Origin: an uncultured Nostocoides sp.
GTDB lineage: Bacteria > Actinomycetota > Actinomycetes > Actinomycetales > Dermatophilaceae
DNA: 45,984 nt
NCBI GenBank assembly: GCA_937858995.1
Contig: CALLZC010000069.1
Coordinates: forward strand, 1 to 45,984
Direction: 5' to 3'
Shown: positions 15,797-24,785 of the stretch, one piece after another
How the letters are laid out: each line of letters opens with the position of its first letter
How positions within the stretch are numbered: the first letter of the stretch is position 1
Translations under genes and position numbers: made by a program
Notes under the pieces: generated by a model
Databases searched by the model: none
What the model was told of the DNA's origin: nothing
What the model saw: the letters and a program-made list of their open reading frames with translations, nothing else

Positions 15797-18700
15797 ATGA
15801 CTATTTCGCGCGCGCGCCGACACATGGGTGTCGGTACGATCGCAGCTCTGGTGTTGACTGGGGGCGTTGTTGCTGCTGGCGCGCCCACCGCGAGCGCGGC
15901 GGCCCTGCCGGCCCCCACGGTCCTCGGTGGCCCGGGCCATGCCCTCATTTACGCCTCGGGTATGGAAGTTGGCCCCGACGGCACGCTCGTCGTTGCCGAC
16001 ACGGGGAACGACCGGATCGTCAAGATGAGCTCTAGCGGCAGCATCCTGGCCACCTACGCTCCAGGGGAGGACTCGGGCGACGAGGCGGAGAACGCGCGCG
16101 ATATCGCGGTCGACGACTCCGGCAATGTCTATGTCGGTGACGCGGCCCTCTCCCGAGTTCTCAAGCTCAGCCCCAGCCTCGCGCTCATCGACACCTGGTC
16201 GGGACCGACGGGGGACAAGATCGGTTCCCCGATCGGGCTGACCTACAGCAACGGCAAGATCTATGTCGCCGACGCCGTCAAGCGCAAGATCCGCGTCTTC
16301 GACACCAACGGCACGCAGGTCTCGAGTGTCTCGGAGAATGGCTCGTGCAGCCTGGCAGCCGTGCGGGACGCCGACGCCGACGCCGCCGGCAACATCTACG
16401 TCGCGAACTACACCAACAACAACATCCTCAAGTTCTCATCCTCCGGCACGTGCATCGGCGGCTGGGGCAGCTCCGGCTCCGGCTCGGGACAGTTCAAGAA
16501 CCCGTATGGCGTGCGGGTCGCCAACGACCCGTCGTGGGGCGAGAGCGTCTACGTCGCGGACTCCAATAACAACCGGATCCAGATCTTCAGCACCTCCGGC
16601 GCCTACCGGACCTCGATGGGCAGCACCGGGACCGCCGCGCAGCCGGGCACCTTCACCACCTTGCGTCGCGTGGCCGTGGCCAGCGACGGCGATGTATGGG
16701 GTGCCGACCTCTGGGGCTGGCGTCTGGTGCGCTTCGATCGCACCTCCAGCAGCTTCTCCTACGCCCAGACCATCGGTGGCACCCCGCCGCCGGCGACGTC
16801 CGGCTCGGTGTTCAACGAGCCGCGCGCCGTCGCGGTCGGCCCGACCGGCAACCTCAACATCGTCGACACCGTTAACCAGCGAGTCGTCGAGATGACCCCC
16901 AGCGGCTCGCTGGTCAGCGTATGCGGTGAGCGCGACTCGCGACCCGTCTCGCTGAACTGGCCGCGCGGTGTCGCCATCGACCCGGTCACCGGGGACCGCT
17001 GGATTGCGGACACCAAGCAGTCGCGCCTGCAGATATTCCCGGTGAAGTGCGGCGCCGAAAAGACGCGTCTGTCGACCAAGGGTTCGGGCACCGGCCAGAT
17101 GTACTGGCCATACAGCATCGCCATCCGGGCCAGCGATCGCCTGGCGTTCGTCGCCGACACCCTGAACAACCGGATCACGGTGTGGGATGTCGCCACGCGC
17201 GCCCAGATCGCCTCCTACACCGGCGGCGGGCTCTCGCAGCCGCGCTCGGTCACCGTCGTGGAGGGCACGAACAAGATCGTGGTCGCCGATTGGGGCAACA
17301 ACCGGGTCCTGGAGTTGGCCTACAGCCGCACCTCCGGTTTCGCGCTGACGCGGGCCATCGCCCCCGGGCTCAACGGCCCAGAGGGCGCCGGCGTTGACGT
17401 CAATGGCGACATGTGGATTGCCGACACCGGCAACAACCGCGTGCTGGTCATCAACCCCGCCGGCACCACGACCAATACGCTGACGGACATCGCGGGCAAG
17501 CGACTGGCCAAGCCGGGTGCCATCAGCATCGCGGGCGGAACGGTCTTCGTCTCCGACACCAACAACGACCGGGTGCTCAGCTACGTCCTCAAGAGCACCC
17601 CGCCGACCGGAACCGGGCCAAAGCTCGAGCGCACGCTCTACGGCTACGCCCCGGCGGACATGTACCCGGTCGATGTCACCAGCACCTCCTCGCACTACTA
17701 CGTGGTCGACCCGGGCCGGTACAGCATCTTCGGCATCAACCGCGCGACCTCAAAGGTCGACTACGCCGCCGGCGGCACCCGCGGCTCCGGCACCGAGGAA
17801 CTGGCGGCGGCGCGCGCCCTCGCGGCCGACAGCGCCGGCAATGTGTGGGTCGCGGACACTCCCAACAACCGGATGGTCAAGTACGACAGCCAGTTGAAGA
17901 ACCCCAAAATCTATGGCACCAAGGGCACTGGCAATGGTCAGTTCACGGCCATCTATGGCATCGCTGATGGTCCGGGGATCGGTTCGGGCGGTGCGGCAGC
18001 CGAGGTCATCTACACCATCGACGCCAGCCGGATCCAGAAGTTCACCACCGGCGGCACCTGGCTGGCGACCTTTGGATCGGGGCTGAACCAGCCGCGCCAG
18101 ATCGAGGTCAACAAGACCAATGGCGACATCTATGTGGTCAACGCCCGCGACAAGCAGGTCGTGGTCTACAACAAGAACCTCAGCGAGATCCGCCGCTTCG
18201 GCAGCGTGGGCACCGGCAACGGACAGTTCATGGGCGACCCGCGTGGGATCACCGTCAGTCCGGACGGAACGGTCGTCTTCGTCACCGACGACGGCAACCG
18301 CCGCATCCAGGCTTTCTCTGGCTCCACCGGTTCCTACCTGTACCAGATCAGCGGGACCGGGGTCTTCACCGACCCCCGTGGTCTCGAGGTCACCGCGGAC
18401 AAGAAGCTGATCATCGCCGACGAGTGGGACTACTCGCTCAAGGAGTACACCTTCACCTCCACCGGCGCGACCAAGGTGCGGGAGATGTTTGGCAATCCGG
18501 CCCCCAAGACCGGCGCCAACAGCCCCCGTGGCCTGGCGCTGGACTCGGACGGTCACGTCTTCGCCAGTGACTGGTGGAACCAGCGGATCATCCGCGCCAA
18601 CCGCGATGGTGCCATCGACAAGGTCTGGGGATTCCGCGGGATCCGCGGCGAGGTCGGCAGTCTCAACTTCCAGTGGGCCGTTGCCGTGCAACCCGGGACC

Positions 18701-19333
18701 AACAACGTCTTCGTTGGCAACCGCGAGAGCCACGAAATCAAGGTCTTCACCCACGACGGAACGCAGTTGTGGGCCTGGGGCAAGCGCGGCACCGCCAGCG
18801 GCGACTTCACCTTCCCGCAGGGTCTGGCCTTCGACAATGACGGCAGTCTGCTGGTGGCGGACTCAGGCAACGGACGGATCCAACGGTTCCGCGTCAACAG
18901 CTCGAGCCTGACCTGGTTGGCCTCTTACGGGACCAAGGGCACGGGCACCGGTCAGCTGCAGATGCCGACCGGGGTCGACACCGCGCCCGACGGAACCATC
19001 TGGATCGCCGACACCAAGAACAACCGGGTGGTCAGCTACAAGCCGTCCACTGGCACCTGGACCACGGTGACCAAGCCGACCGGTTCCACCCGGCCGTTCG
19101 CGGTCCCGTGGGGTGTCACGGTGGCACCTGATGGCTACATCTGGGTTGCCGACACCGGGCGCCAGCGGCTGGTTCGCATGAGCACGAGCGGCACCCTCAG
19201 CTACGAGGTCACGGGCACCAGCGCTGGCACTTCGGACTTCCTGGGACCGTTCCAGGTGGTCTTCGATGCCTCGGGCGATCTGTTCATGTCCGACACCTGG
19301 AGCAACCGCGTGCTGCGGCTGGGCTTTAGCTGA
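15797..19333 (+). CDS. Secreted giant NHL-repeat protein C (24 repeats)
   Basis: 1178 residues from ATG 15797. The signal peptide is MGVGTIAALVLTGGVVAAG, cleaved near PTASAA. By eye 24 NHL repeats fill the rest, with turns such as VADTGNDRIVKM, VADSNNNRIQIF, IADTKNNRVVSY and ending at SDTWSNRVLRLGFS. Twenty-four is exactly four six-bladed propellers and twice the count in A and B. No other domain, anchor or active site is visible. It is divergent from A/B and upstream of the polysaccharide genes. A surface or matrix role is inferred. A strong hairpin follows the stop. Confidence 0.88.
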   Translation: MTISRARRHMGVGTIAALVLTGGVVAAGAPTASAAALPAPTVLGGPGHALIYASGMEVGPDGTLVVADTGNDRIVKMSSSGSILATYAPGEDSGDEAENARDIAVDDSGNVYVGDAALSRVLKLSPSLALIDTWSGPTGDKIGSPIGLTYSNGKIYVADAVKRKIRVFDTNGTQVSSVSENGSCSLAAVRDADADAAGNIYVANYTNNNILKFSSSGTCIGGWGSSGSGSGQFKNPYGVRVANDPSWGESVYVADSNNNRIQIFSTSGAYRTSMGSTGTAAQPGTFTTLRRVAVASDGDVWGADLWGWRLVRFDRTSSSFSYAQTIGGTPPPATSGSVFNEPRAVAVGPTGNLNIVDTVNQRVVEMTPSGSLVSVCGERDSRPVSLNWPRGVAIDPVTGDRWIADTKQSRLQIFPVKCGAEKTRLSTKGSGTGQMYWPYSIAIRASDRLAFVADTLNNRITVWDVATRAQIASYTGGGLSQPRSVTVVEGTNKIVVADWGNNRVLELAYSRTSGFALTRAIAPGLNGPEGAGVDVNGDMWIADTGNNRVLVINPAGTTTNTLTDIAGKRLAKPGAISIAGGTVFVSDTNNDRVLSYVLKSTPPTGTGPKLERTLYGYAPADMYPVDVTSTSSHYYVVDPGRYSIFGINRATSKVDYAAGGTRGSGTEELAAARALAADSAGNVWVADTPNNRMVKYDSQLKNPKIYGTKGTGNGQFTAIYGIADGPGIGSGGAAAEVIYTIDASRIQKFTTGGTWLATFGSGLNQPRQIEVNKTNGDIYVVNARDKQVVVYNKNLSEIRRFGSVGTGNGQFMGDPRGITVSPDGTVVFVTDDGNRRIQAFSGSTGSYLYQISGTGVFTDPRGLEVTADKKLIIADEWDYSLKEYTFTSTGATKVREMFGNPAPKTGANSPRGLALDSDGHVFASDWWNQRIIRANRDGAIDKVWGFRGIRGEVGSLNFQWAVAVQPGTNNVFVGNRESHEIKVFTHDGTQLWAWGKRGTASGDFTFPQGLAFDNDGSLLVADSGNGRIQRFRVNSSSLTWLASYGTKGTGTGQLQMPTGVDTAPDGTIWIADTKNNRVVSYKPSTGTWTTVTKPTGSTRPFAVPWGVTVAPDGYIWVADTGRQRLVRMSTSGTLSYEVTGTSAGTSDFLGPFQVVFDASGDLFMSDTWSNRVLRLGFS

Positions 19334-19385
19334 GGCCGTGGTGACCCGCTGATCACCCGCACCGCAGTCTGGTGATTGATCGGCC

Positions 19386-19417
19386 CGCCGGTCGGCGTGT
19401 TCGCGCGTCGGCCGGCG
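19386..19417 (+). terminator. UUCG-loop hairpin terminator after NHL gene C
   Basis: Arms CGCCGGTCGGCGTG (19386-19399) and CGCGTCGGCCGGCG (19404-19417) pair over 14 bp with three G-U wobbles around a TTCG loop. There is no U-tract. It separates the NHL gene from the sulfotransferase and downstream polysaccharide operon. Confidence 0.65.
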
Positions 19418-19469
19418 TCGCCGTGTCACCCTCGTGTGCATCACACATCGTGAAGGATCGGATTTTCGG

Positions 19470-20417
19470 ATGACCGTGCCACTGCCGGAGGATCGCTCTC
19501 CCTTGGGGCGCGCCAAGGCCCGTCTTGGGCGCCACGTTCAATGGGCCAGGGAGGGCGGAGTCGGTCGGCTGATCGAGGAGGACAACCTCGATCCGCGGGC
19601 CCGCGCCCGGGCCGCCCTCGCGCGTCGGGCCTGGGTCAAGGCCCACCCGGACGTCCCAGGCGGCGCGCGTGCGGCCTTCGTGGTCGGGGTGCAGCGCTCG
19701 GGAACCAATATGCTCACGCACGGCCTCGATGCCATGCCTGAGGTCGAGGTACACAACGAGAACGACAAGGCGGTCTTCGCGCGCTTCCAGCTGATCTCGC
19801 ATCAGGTCGTCCGCGACACCGTGGCCGCCAGCCCGCATCAGGTGGTCTTGTTCAAGCCGATCTGCGACAGCCACGACACCGACCGGCTGCTCGATGCCTT
19901 TGCCGCCGCGCCGAACCCGCCGCGCGCGCTGTGGGCCTACCGGTCCGTCGATGACCGGGTCCGGTCGGCAGTCGCCAAATTCGGCGCCGTCAACCAGCAG
20001 GTCATGAGCCGAATTGCCCAAACGGGGGTCGATGGCTCCTGGCAAACTGGTCGGATGAGCCCGGAGGTGTTGGAAGCGGTGCGCTCGTGCGACCCCGAGC
20101 GCCTCGATGCCAATTCGGGTGCGGCGCTCTTTTGGTGGGCCCGCAACTCGCTGTACTTCACCACCGGGCTCGATGCCCGGGCCGACGTGATGCCGGTCTC
20201 CTACGAGCAGGTGGTGACCGACCCGCGGGCGCGCCTGGAGGCCGTATGCCGGTTCCTCGCTCTGCCCTACCGTCCCGAGGTGAGCGCCCACGTGGACACC
20301 CGAGCGGCGGCACGTGGGCCCAAGCCTCCTCTCGACCTCGACCCGAAGGTGAGAGTTTTGACGGACGAACTGGGCGCCCGTCTCGACGCCGCTGCCGCGG
20401 CCTTCTCGGTGAGCTGA
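19470..20417 (+). CDS. Sulfotransferase family protein
   Basis: 315 residues. The 5'-phosphosulfate-binding loop is VVGVQRSGTNML (71-82), the usual GxQRSGT form that contacts PAPS. The 3'-phosphate-binding region is RSVDDRVRSAVAKFG. SYEQVVTDPRARLEAVCRFLALP is the typical C-terminal helix. It would transfer sulfate from PAPS to a sugar or lipid hydroxyl. ATG 19470 follows GAAGGA at a rather long distance. It lies 10 nt upstream of the flippase/polymerase gene and so probably acts on that glycan. No PAPS synthesis genes are in the window. Confidence 0.82.
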   Translation: MTVPLPEDRSPLGRAKARLGRHVQWAREGGVGRLIEEDNLDPRARARAALARRAWVKAHPDVPGGARAAFVVGVQRSGTNMLTHGLDAMPEVEVHNENDKAVFARFQLISHQVVRDTVAASPHQVVLFKPICDSHDTDRLLDAFAAAPNPPRALWAYRSVDDRVRSAVAKFGAVNQQVMSRIAQTGVDGSWQTGRMSPEVLEAVRSCDPERLDANSGAALFWWARNSLYFTTGLDARADVMPVSYEQVVTDPRARLEAVCRFLALPYRPEVSAHVDTRAAARGPKPPLDLDPKVRVLTDELGARLDAAAAAFSVS

Positions 20418-20427
20418 CCGCAGCCAG

Positions 20428-23400
20428 ATGAGCACCACCAGCGCGACGGCGCCCACCGAGCAGGAGCGATCACCGCGTGCCGTGGTGCGCCAAAGCGGGA
20501 TCACCTCGGCCGTCGCCATGCTCGGTGTCTTCAGCGGCCTGCTTCTCGACCTGGCGTGGACCTCGGTCTTCGGCCTGGGCAAGGAGTCGGACGCCTGGGT
20601 TCTGGCGCTGCGGGTTCCGCTCTCGGTCACCGCCATCGCCATGGTCGTGGCCAACCAGGTGCTCGTGCCGACCTTCGCCGCCTGGTCGACCCGCCTCGAG
20701 CAGCGCGAGCAGGCGCGGGCGCAAAGCGCCGTTCTGCTGGCTGTGTCGGGTTTTGCCATCGCCTTGGCAACCCTCCTGACCGTTTTCGCGCGGCCGATCG
20801 TGGCGGGGATCGCTCCCGGTTTTGCTGAGGTCCCGGGCAAGCTGGAGTTGGCCGCCACGATGACGCAGATCATCGCGTGGTACATCCCCTGCGTTCTGAT
20901 GGCCGAGGTGTTGCGCTGCTGGCTCAACGCCCATCTGGTGGTCGGCTTCCCGGCAGCGATGACCCTGGTGCTCAACCTGGTGGCCGGGGTCCTCATCCTG
21001 GCCTTCGCGCACGGCAACGAGCACATGGTGCCGCTGGCGTATGTCGCCGGATCCATGGTGCAGGTCCTCGCCATGGCGGGGATGGCCTTGGCGAAGGGCT
21101 GGCGTCCGGCGCTCCCGGACTTCCGTCATCCCGAGGTGACCCACACATTTCGGCTGTTCGGACGCCCCACCGCCGGTGCGGCGCTGAATCCCGTGGTGCG
21201 CATCCTCGAGGTGGGCATCGCCAGCGGGCTGCCGCAAACCTCGACCACCTTGCTGCACTTTGGGACTCGCCTGGCCGCGGCGGTCGGCGGAACCGTGGTC
21301 TTCCGCTCGGTCATCGTCAGCGTCCTGCCGCGGATCTCGCGTGCCTATGGCCGGGCGGACATCGCGGCATTCCGCACGATGACCCGTCTCGGCCTGCGCT
21401 TGATGTTCTTGCTGTCTGTACCGATGACCATCCTGGGCGTGGTGCTCGCCCCGGGACTGACCGACCTGGTCTTCTCGCTGGTCCCCAAGTTCGGCGAGCG
21501 GCAGGTGCAGCTTCTCGGCGTCCTCCTGGCCCTCTATTCCCTGAGTTTCATCGGGGCCGGGGTGCAACGGGCGCTGTTGGCGCCCTTCTATGCGATGCGT
21601 GACACCAAGACTCCCTGGCGCAATGTGCTCTACGGGATGCTGGCCAATGTCGTCCTGCTCCTGCTCGGCGCCCGCCTTCTGGACTCCAGTGCTGAGTCCA
21701 TCTACCTCTTTCCGGTCGCCTACAGCCTGGCCCAGTGTGTCAACGTCGCCCATGCCTGGTGGTGTATGCGCCGGGTCCCCGGTCTGGAGCGGATGCCACT
21801 GCTCGTCCCGCTTGCCGGTAGTCTGGCTTCCGGATTCGCTGGGGCTGGCGTGGCGTTGCTCATCCTGCGTCTCGCCCCGACTGATCCGCCGTTCCTGCGC
21901 CCCGTGCTGGCCACCCTGGTCGGCCTCGGGATCGCTTGTGGAGCCGGCTTTCTTGCCTTTCGGCGCGGGAGCCGCGGCAGCGGTGCCGCACCCTTGACCG
22001 CGCATCCCGGGGATGGGGACATCCCGACCGCTTTGACGCTCGCCGCGGGCGAGCAGGAGGACATCCACGTGACAACGACCACGCAGCGCCCTGCGCCACG
22101 CCCTCCCGCGCATGCCAGCGCCCCCACCGGACCCCTGACGCCCACCAATGTGGTGACCGCGCTGCTGGGCATCGCTTTGACCGCATGGACGGTGCTCGGG
22201 CTGACCAATGGCACCTCGCGCATCAGTGTCGCCCTGCCGATTGCGGTCATCGTCGGCGTCGCTCTCTTGCTGATCGCCTTCTACGACCTGGAGACCTTCG
22301 TCCTGGTCGCCCTCGCGGTGCGCTCCTCGCTTGACGCCCTCCGGACACCTGGGGCGGCGCCCGACCCGCATATGCTCCTGGGGATCCTCATGCTCGCCCT
22401 GGGCGGCCTGTGGCTGATCACGCGCAAGGCGCGGCTCGGGAGGCAAATCCCTGTCTCGGCGCTCGGGTTGGCCTATCTGGCCTTCTTGCTGATTGCCTTC
22501 CTGGGGGTCATCACCTCACCGAATACGTCTACGGCTATCACCGAATGGTCGCGCATCGCCAATATCGTCGTCATCTTCTTGGTCGTCGAGCAGTTCGCGG
22601 CCCGCGGATCGAGGCTTCAGCCCTTCGTCGCATCCATGGGCTTGGCGATCCTCGTGCCTGCCGCGGTGGCCCTGGTCCAGCTGAGCTCGGGGGAGGGGCT
22701 CTTTGTAGCCGGCGGGTTCTCTCGCATCACCGGTACCTTTGATCACAGCAACCCGCTCGCCTATTTCAGCGTCATCGTCCTGCTTCTGATGGTGGCGGTA
22801 TACCCGGCAGTCCACGACCTGTCGCGGGTCGCCGTCGGGGCCTTGGGGTTGGTCGCCCTGCTCATGCTGGGGTTGACCTACACCCGTTCGGCCTGGCTGG
22901 TGGCGCTCCTGGGCGTGCTGCTGCTCCTGGCGCGACGCAAGGCCTACGCCCTGGTCGCCGTCATCTTCGCCCTCAGCGTCATCGCGGCATCGACCCCGCA
23001 GGTCCAAGGTCGCTTCGCCGACCTGGAGTCCTCGGCGCAGATCAGCGGCAAGCCGGCCAACTCGTTGGCCTGGCGGTGGGCGTACTGGGGTGAATCGCTG
23101 GATGTCGCGAAGCCGAGCCCCATCGCGGGCGTCGGCCTGCGCACGGTAGCCACCACGACCTCGGAGGGCAAGCAGCCGCACAATGACGTCATCCGGTCCT
23201 ATGTCGAACTCGGAATTCCCGGACTGCTCAGCTACCTCTTCGTGCTCATCCTGATGGTATGGACGAGTGCCCGGGGAGCGGCCGACGCGGCCCGGCGTGG
23301 GCTGCGCGGCTTCGAGCGGGCCATCGCCGAGGCCGGGCTCGTCGTCGCGCTCAGCGTCGCCGTCCTCTCGCTCGTCGCCAACCTGATGTCGCAGGCGGTC

Positions 23401-23529
23401 GTGACGCTGTATGCGGTCTCGATCATCGCCCTGGCCTCGGGAGGCTTCCTGCGGCGCCGACGTCTGGACGCCGAGGCCGATGCCGCGGCCGACGAGCTGG
23501 CCCGTTCCGTTCGCATCACGCGGACCTGA
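20428..23529 (+). CDS. Flippase-polymerase fusion: MurJ/Wzx-like plus O-antigen ligase/Wzy-like
   Basis: 1033 residues. Residues 20-520 form a MOP-superfamily lipid-linked oligosaccharide flippase: about 14 hydrophobic segments, with MviN/MurJ-like features QRALLAPFYAMRDTKTPWRN and SGITSAVAMLGVFSGLLLD. From about 565 a second membrane domain begins, with the Wzy_C/O-antigen-ligase signature TGTFDHSNPLAYFSVI, LGLTYTRSAWLVALLG and GVGLRTV...HNDVIRSYVELGIPGLL. There is no stop or frame change between them. The junction holds AGGAGG and an in-frame GTG (22069), so a separate polymerase may also be made. It likely exports and polymerises surface-glycan repeat units. Confidence 0.85.
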   Translation: MSTTSATAPTEQERSPRAVVRQSGITSAVAMLGVFSGLLLDLAWTSVFGLGKESDAWVLALRVPLSVTAIAMVVANQVLVPTFAAWSTRLEQREQARAQSAVLLAVSGFAIALATLLTVFARPIVAGIAPGFAEVPGKLELAATMTQIIAWYIPCVLMAEVLRCWLNAHLVVGFPAAMTLVLNLVAGVLILAFAHGNEHMVPLAYVAGSMVQVLAMAGMALAKGWRPALPDFRHPEVTHTFRLFGRPTAGAALNPVVRILEVGIASGLPQTSTTLLHFGTRLAAAVGGTVVFRSVIVSVLPRISRAYGRADIAAFRTMTRLGLRLMFLLSVPMTILGVVLAPGLTDLVFSLVPKFGERQVQLLGVLLALYSLSFIGAGVQRALLAPFYAMRDTKTPWRNVLYGMLANVVLLLLGARLLDSSAESIYLFPVAYSLAQCVNVAHAWWCMRRVPGLERMPLLVPLAGSLASGFAGAGVALLILRLAPTDPPFLRPVLATLVGLGIACGAGFLAFRRGSRGSGAAPLTAHPGDGDIPTALTLAAGEQEDIHVTTTTQRPAPRPPAHASAPTGPLTPTNVVTALLGIALTAWTVLGLTNGTSRISVALPIAVIVGVALLLIAFYDLETFVLVALAVRSSLDALRTPGAAPDPHMLLGILMLALGGLWLITRKARLGRQIPVSALGLAYLAFLLIAFLGVITSPNTSTAITEWSRIANIVVIFLVVEQFAARGSRLQPFVASMGLAILVPAAVALVQLSSGEGLFVAGGFSRITGTFDHSNPLAYFSVIVLLLMVAVYPAVHDLSRVAVGALGLVALLMLGLTYTRSAWLVALLGVLLLLARRKAYALVAVIFALSVIAASTPQVQGRFADLESSAQISGKPANSLAWRWAYWGESLDVAKPSPIAGVGLRTVATTTSEGKQPHNDVIRSYVELGIPGLLSYLFVLILMVWTSARGAADAARRGLRGFERAIAEAGLVVALSVAVLSLVANLMSQAVVTLYAVSIIALASGGFLRRRRLDAEADAAADELARSVRITRT
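22055..22071 (+). promoter_or_regulatory. Internal ribosome-binding site and GTG start within the fusion
   Basis: AGGAGG (22055-22060), eight bases, then GTG (22069-22071) in frame with the upstream flippase, at residue 548. The sequence is a near-ideal Shine-Dalgarno start placed exactly between the two protein domains, so it may be a relic of separate genes or an active second start. Confidence 0.6.
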
Positions 23530-23540
23530 GCTCGCGACCG

Positions 23541-24785
23541 ATGCGGATTCTCCAGGTCAACAAGTTTCTCTACCGCCGCGGCGGCGCCGAGGGCTACCTT
23601 CTCGACCTAGCCGAGCAGCAGCGGGCCGCGGGCCACGAGGTCGAATACTTCGGGATGGCCCATCCGGACAATCTCCCGATGCGCTATGCCGCCCACTTCC
23701 CGACCCACGTCGAATTCGAGCCGCCGCCCACCGACCCCCGCGGGCGCGCGGAGTTGGTCGGCCGGATGTTGTGGTCGCGGCAGGCCTACCGCGGCATCGG
23801 AGCCGTCATTGCCGACTTCGCGCCCGACGTGGTGCATATGCACAACATCTACCACCAGCTCTCACCCTCGATGATTCGCGCGAGCGTCAAGGCCGGGGTC
23901 CCCGTGGTCATGACGCTGCACGACTACAAGTTGGCGTGCCCGACATACCAATTCCTCGACCAAGGCGTCATCTGCACGGCGTGCGTGGGTGGGTCGCTGA
24001 CCTCGGCCGTCAAGCGCCGCTGCAAGGACGGTTCACTCGCGGCGAGCACCATTGCGGCCGTGGAGGTGGGTGCGCACCGCCTCTTGAAGTCGTATGACCC
24101 GGTCGCGACCTTCGTCTGCCCCAGCGCCTTTCTGCGCGACCAGATGGTGGCCGCGGGATTGCACCCGGGCAAGATGGTGCACCTCGACAACTTCACCGAC
24201 ACGCAGGTGCCGGTGCGCGACGCTGCCGGGTCCGGGGTCCTCTTCGCCGGGCGGCTCTCGCGCGAGAAGGGCGTGGACGTGCTCATCGAGGCTGCCGGTG
24301 TGCTGGCGACCGACGTCAGCGGCGTCCTCGTGGACATCGTCGGGGACGGTCCCGAGCGCGGCGAGCTAGAGCACTTGGCGCAGCGCGTGGCACCGGGCGC
24401 TGTCCGCTTCCACGGCCGGGTCAGCGCGCAGGACGTGCGCGCGCACCTACGTGCCGCCCGGGTGAGTGCGGTGCCCTCCCGGTGGTACGAGAACCAGCCG
24501 TTGTCGGTCCTGGAGGCCTTTGCCAGCGGGGTGCCGGTCGTCGGGAGCGCGCTGGGTGGGCTGACCGACCTCATTACCCCGGGTGTCGACGGCGCCCTGG
24601 TCCCGGCCGAGGATGCTCTCGCGTTGGCGGCGGCCTTGCGGCCCTATCTCGCCGATGCCGAGCTCTCCCTGCGACAGGGTGCCGCCGCGCGCGAGCGCGC
24701 CCTGGCACGGCACGAGCCCGTCGCCCACGCGGCGCGCATCGAAGAGATCTACGCCGCGGCCATCAGCGCACAGGCAGCGGCGTGA
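23541..24785 (+). CDS. GT4-family glycosyltransferase
   Basis: 414 residues with two Rossmann domains. The N-terminus MRILQVNKFLYRRGGAEGYL has the acceptor-side Gly-Gly loop, followed by PDVVHMHNIYHQLSP and TLHDYKLACP. In the C-terminal donor domain, LFAGRLSREKGVDVLIEA and SRWYENQPLSVLEAFASGVPVV carry the E-x7-E retaining-glycosyltransferase signature. CTACVGG and the following KRRCKDGS add a Cys-rich insert seen in WcaL/WbaZ-like enzymes. It would add a sugar to a lipid-linked intermediate at the cytoplasmic face. It starts 11 nt after the fusion gene. The sugar is unknown. Confidence 0.85.
   Translation: MRILQVNKFLYRRGGAEGYLLDLAEQQRAAGHEVEYFGMAHPDNLPMRYAAHFPTHVEFEPPPTDPRGRAELVGRMLWSRQAYRGIGAVIADFAPDVVHMHNIYHQLSPSMIRASVKAGVPVVMTLHDYKLACPTYQFLDQGVICTACVGGSLTSAVKRRCKDGSLAASTIAAVEVGAHRLLKSYDPVATFVCPSAFLRDQMVAAGLHPGKMVHLDNFTDTQVPVRDAAGSGVLFAGRLSREKGVDVLIEAAGVLATDVSGVLVDIVGDGPERGELEHLAQRVAPGAVRFHGRVSAQDVRAHLRAARVSAVPSRWYENQPLSVLEAFASGVPVVGSALGGLTDLITPGVDGALVPAEDALALAAALRPYLADAELSLRQGAAARERALARHEPVAHAARIEEIYAAAISAQAAA

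Noticed and set aside
20470-22446. Minus-strand open frame of 658 codons opposite the flippase
   Set aside because: Shadow frame; rich in His, Gln, Arg and Gly, as expected from reverse-complemented membrane-protein codons.
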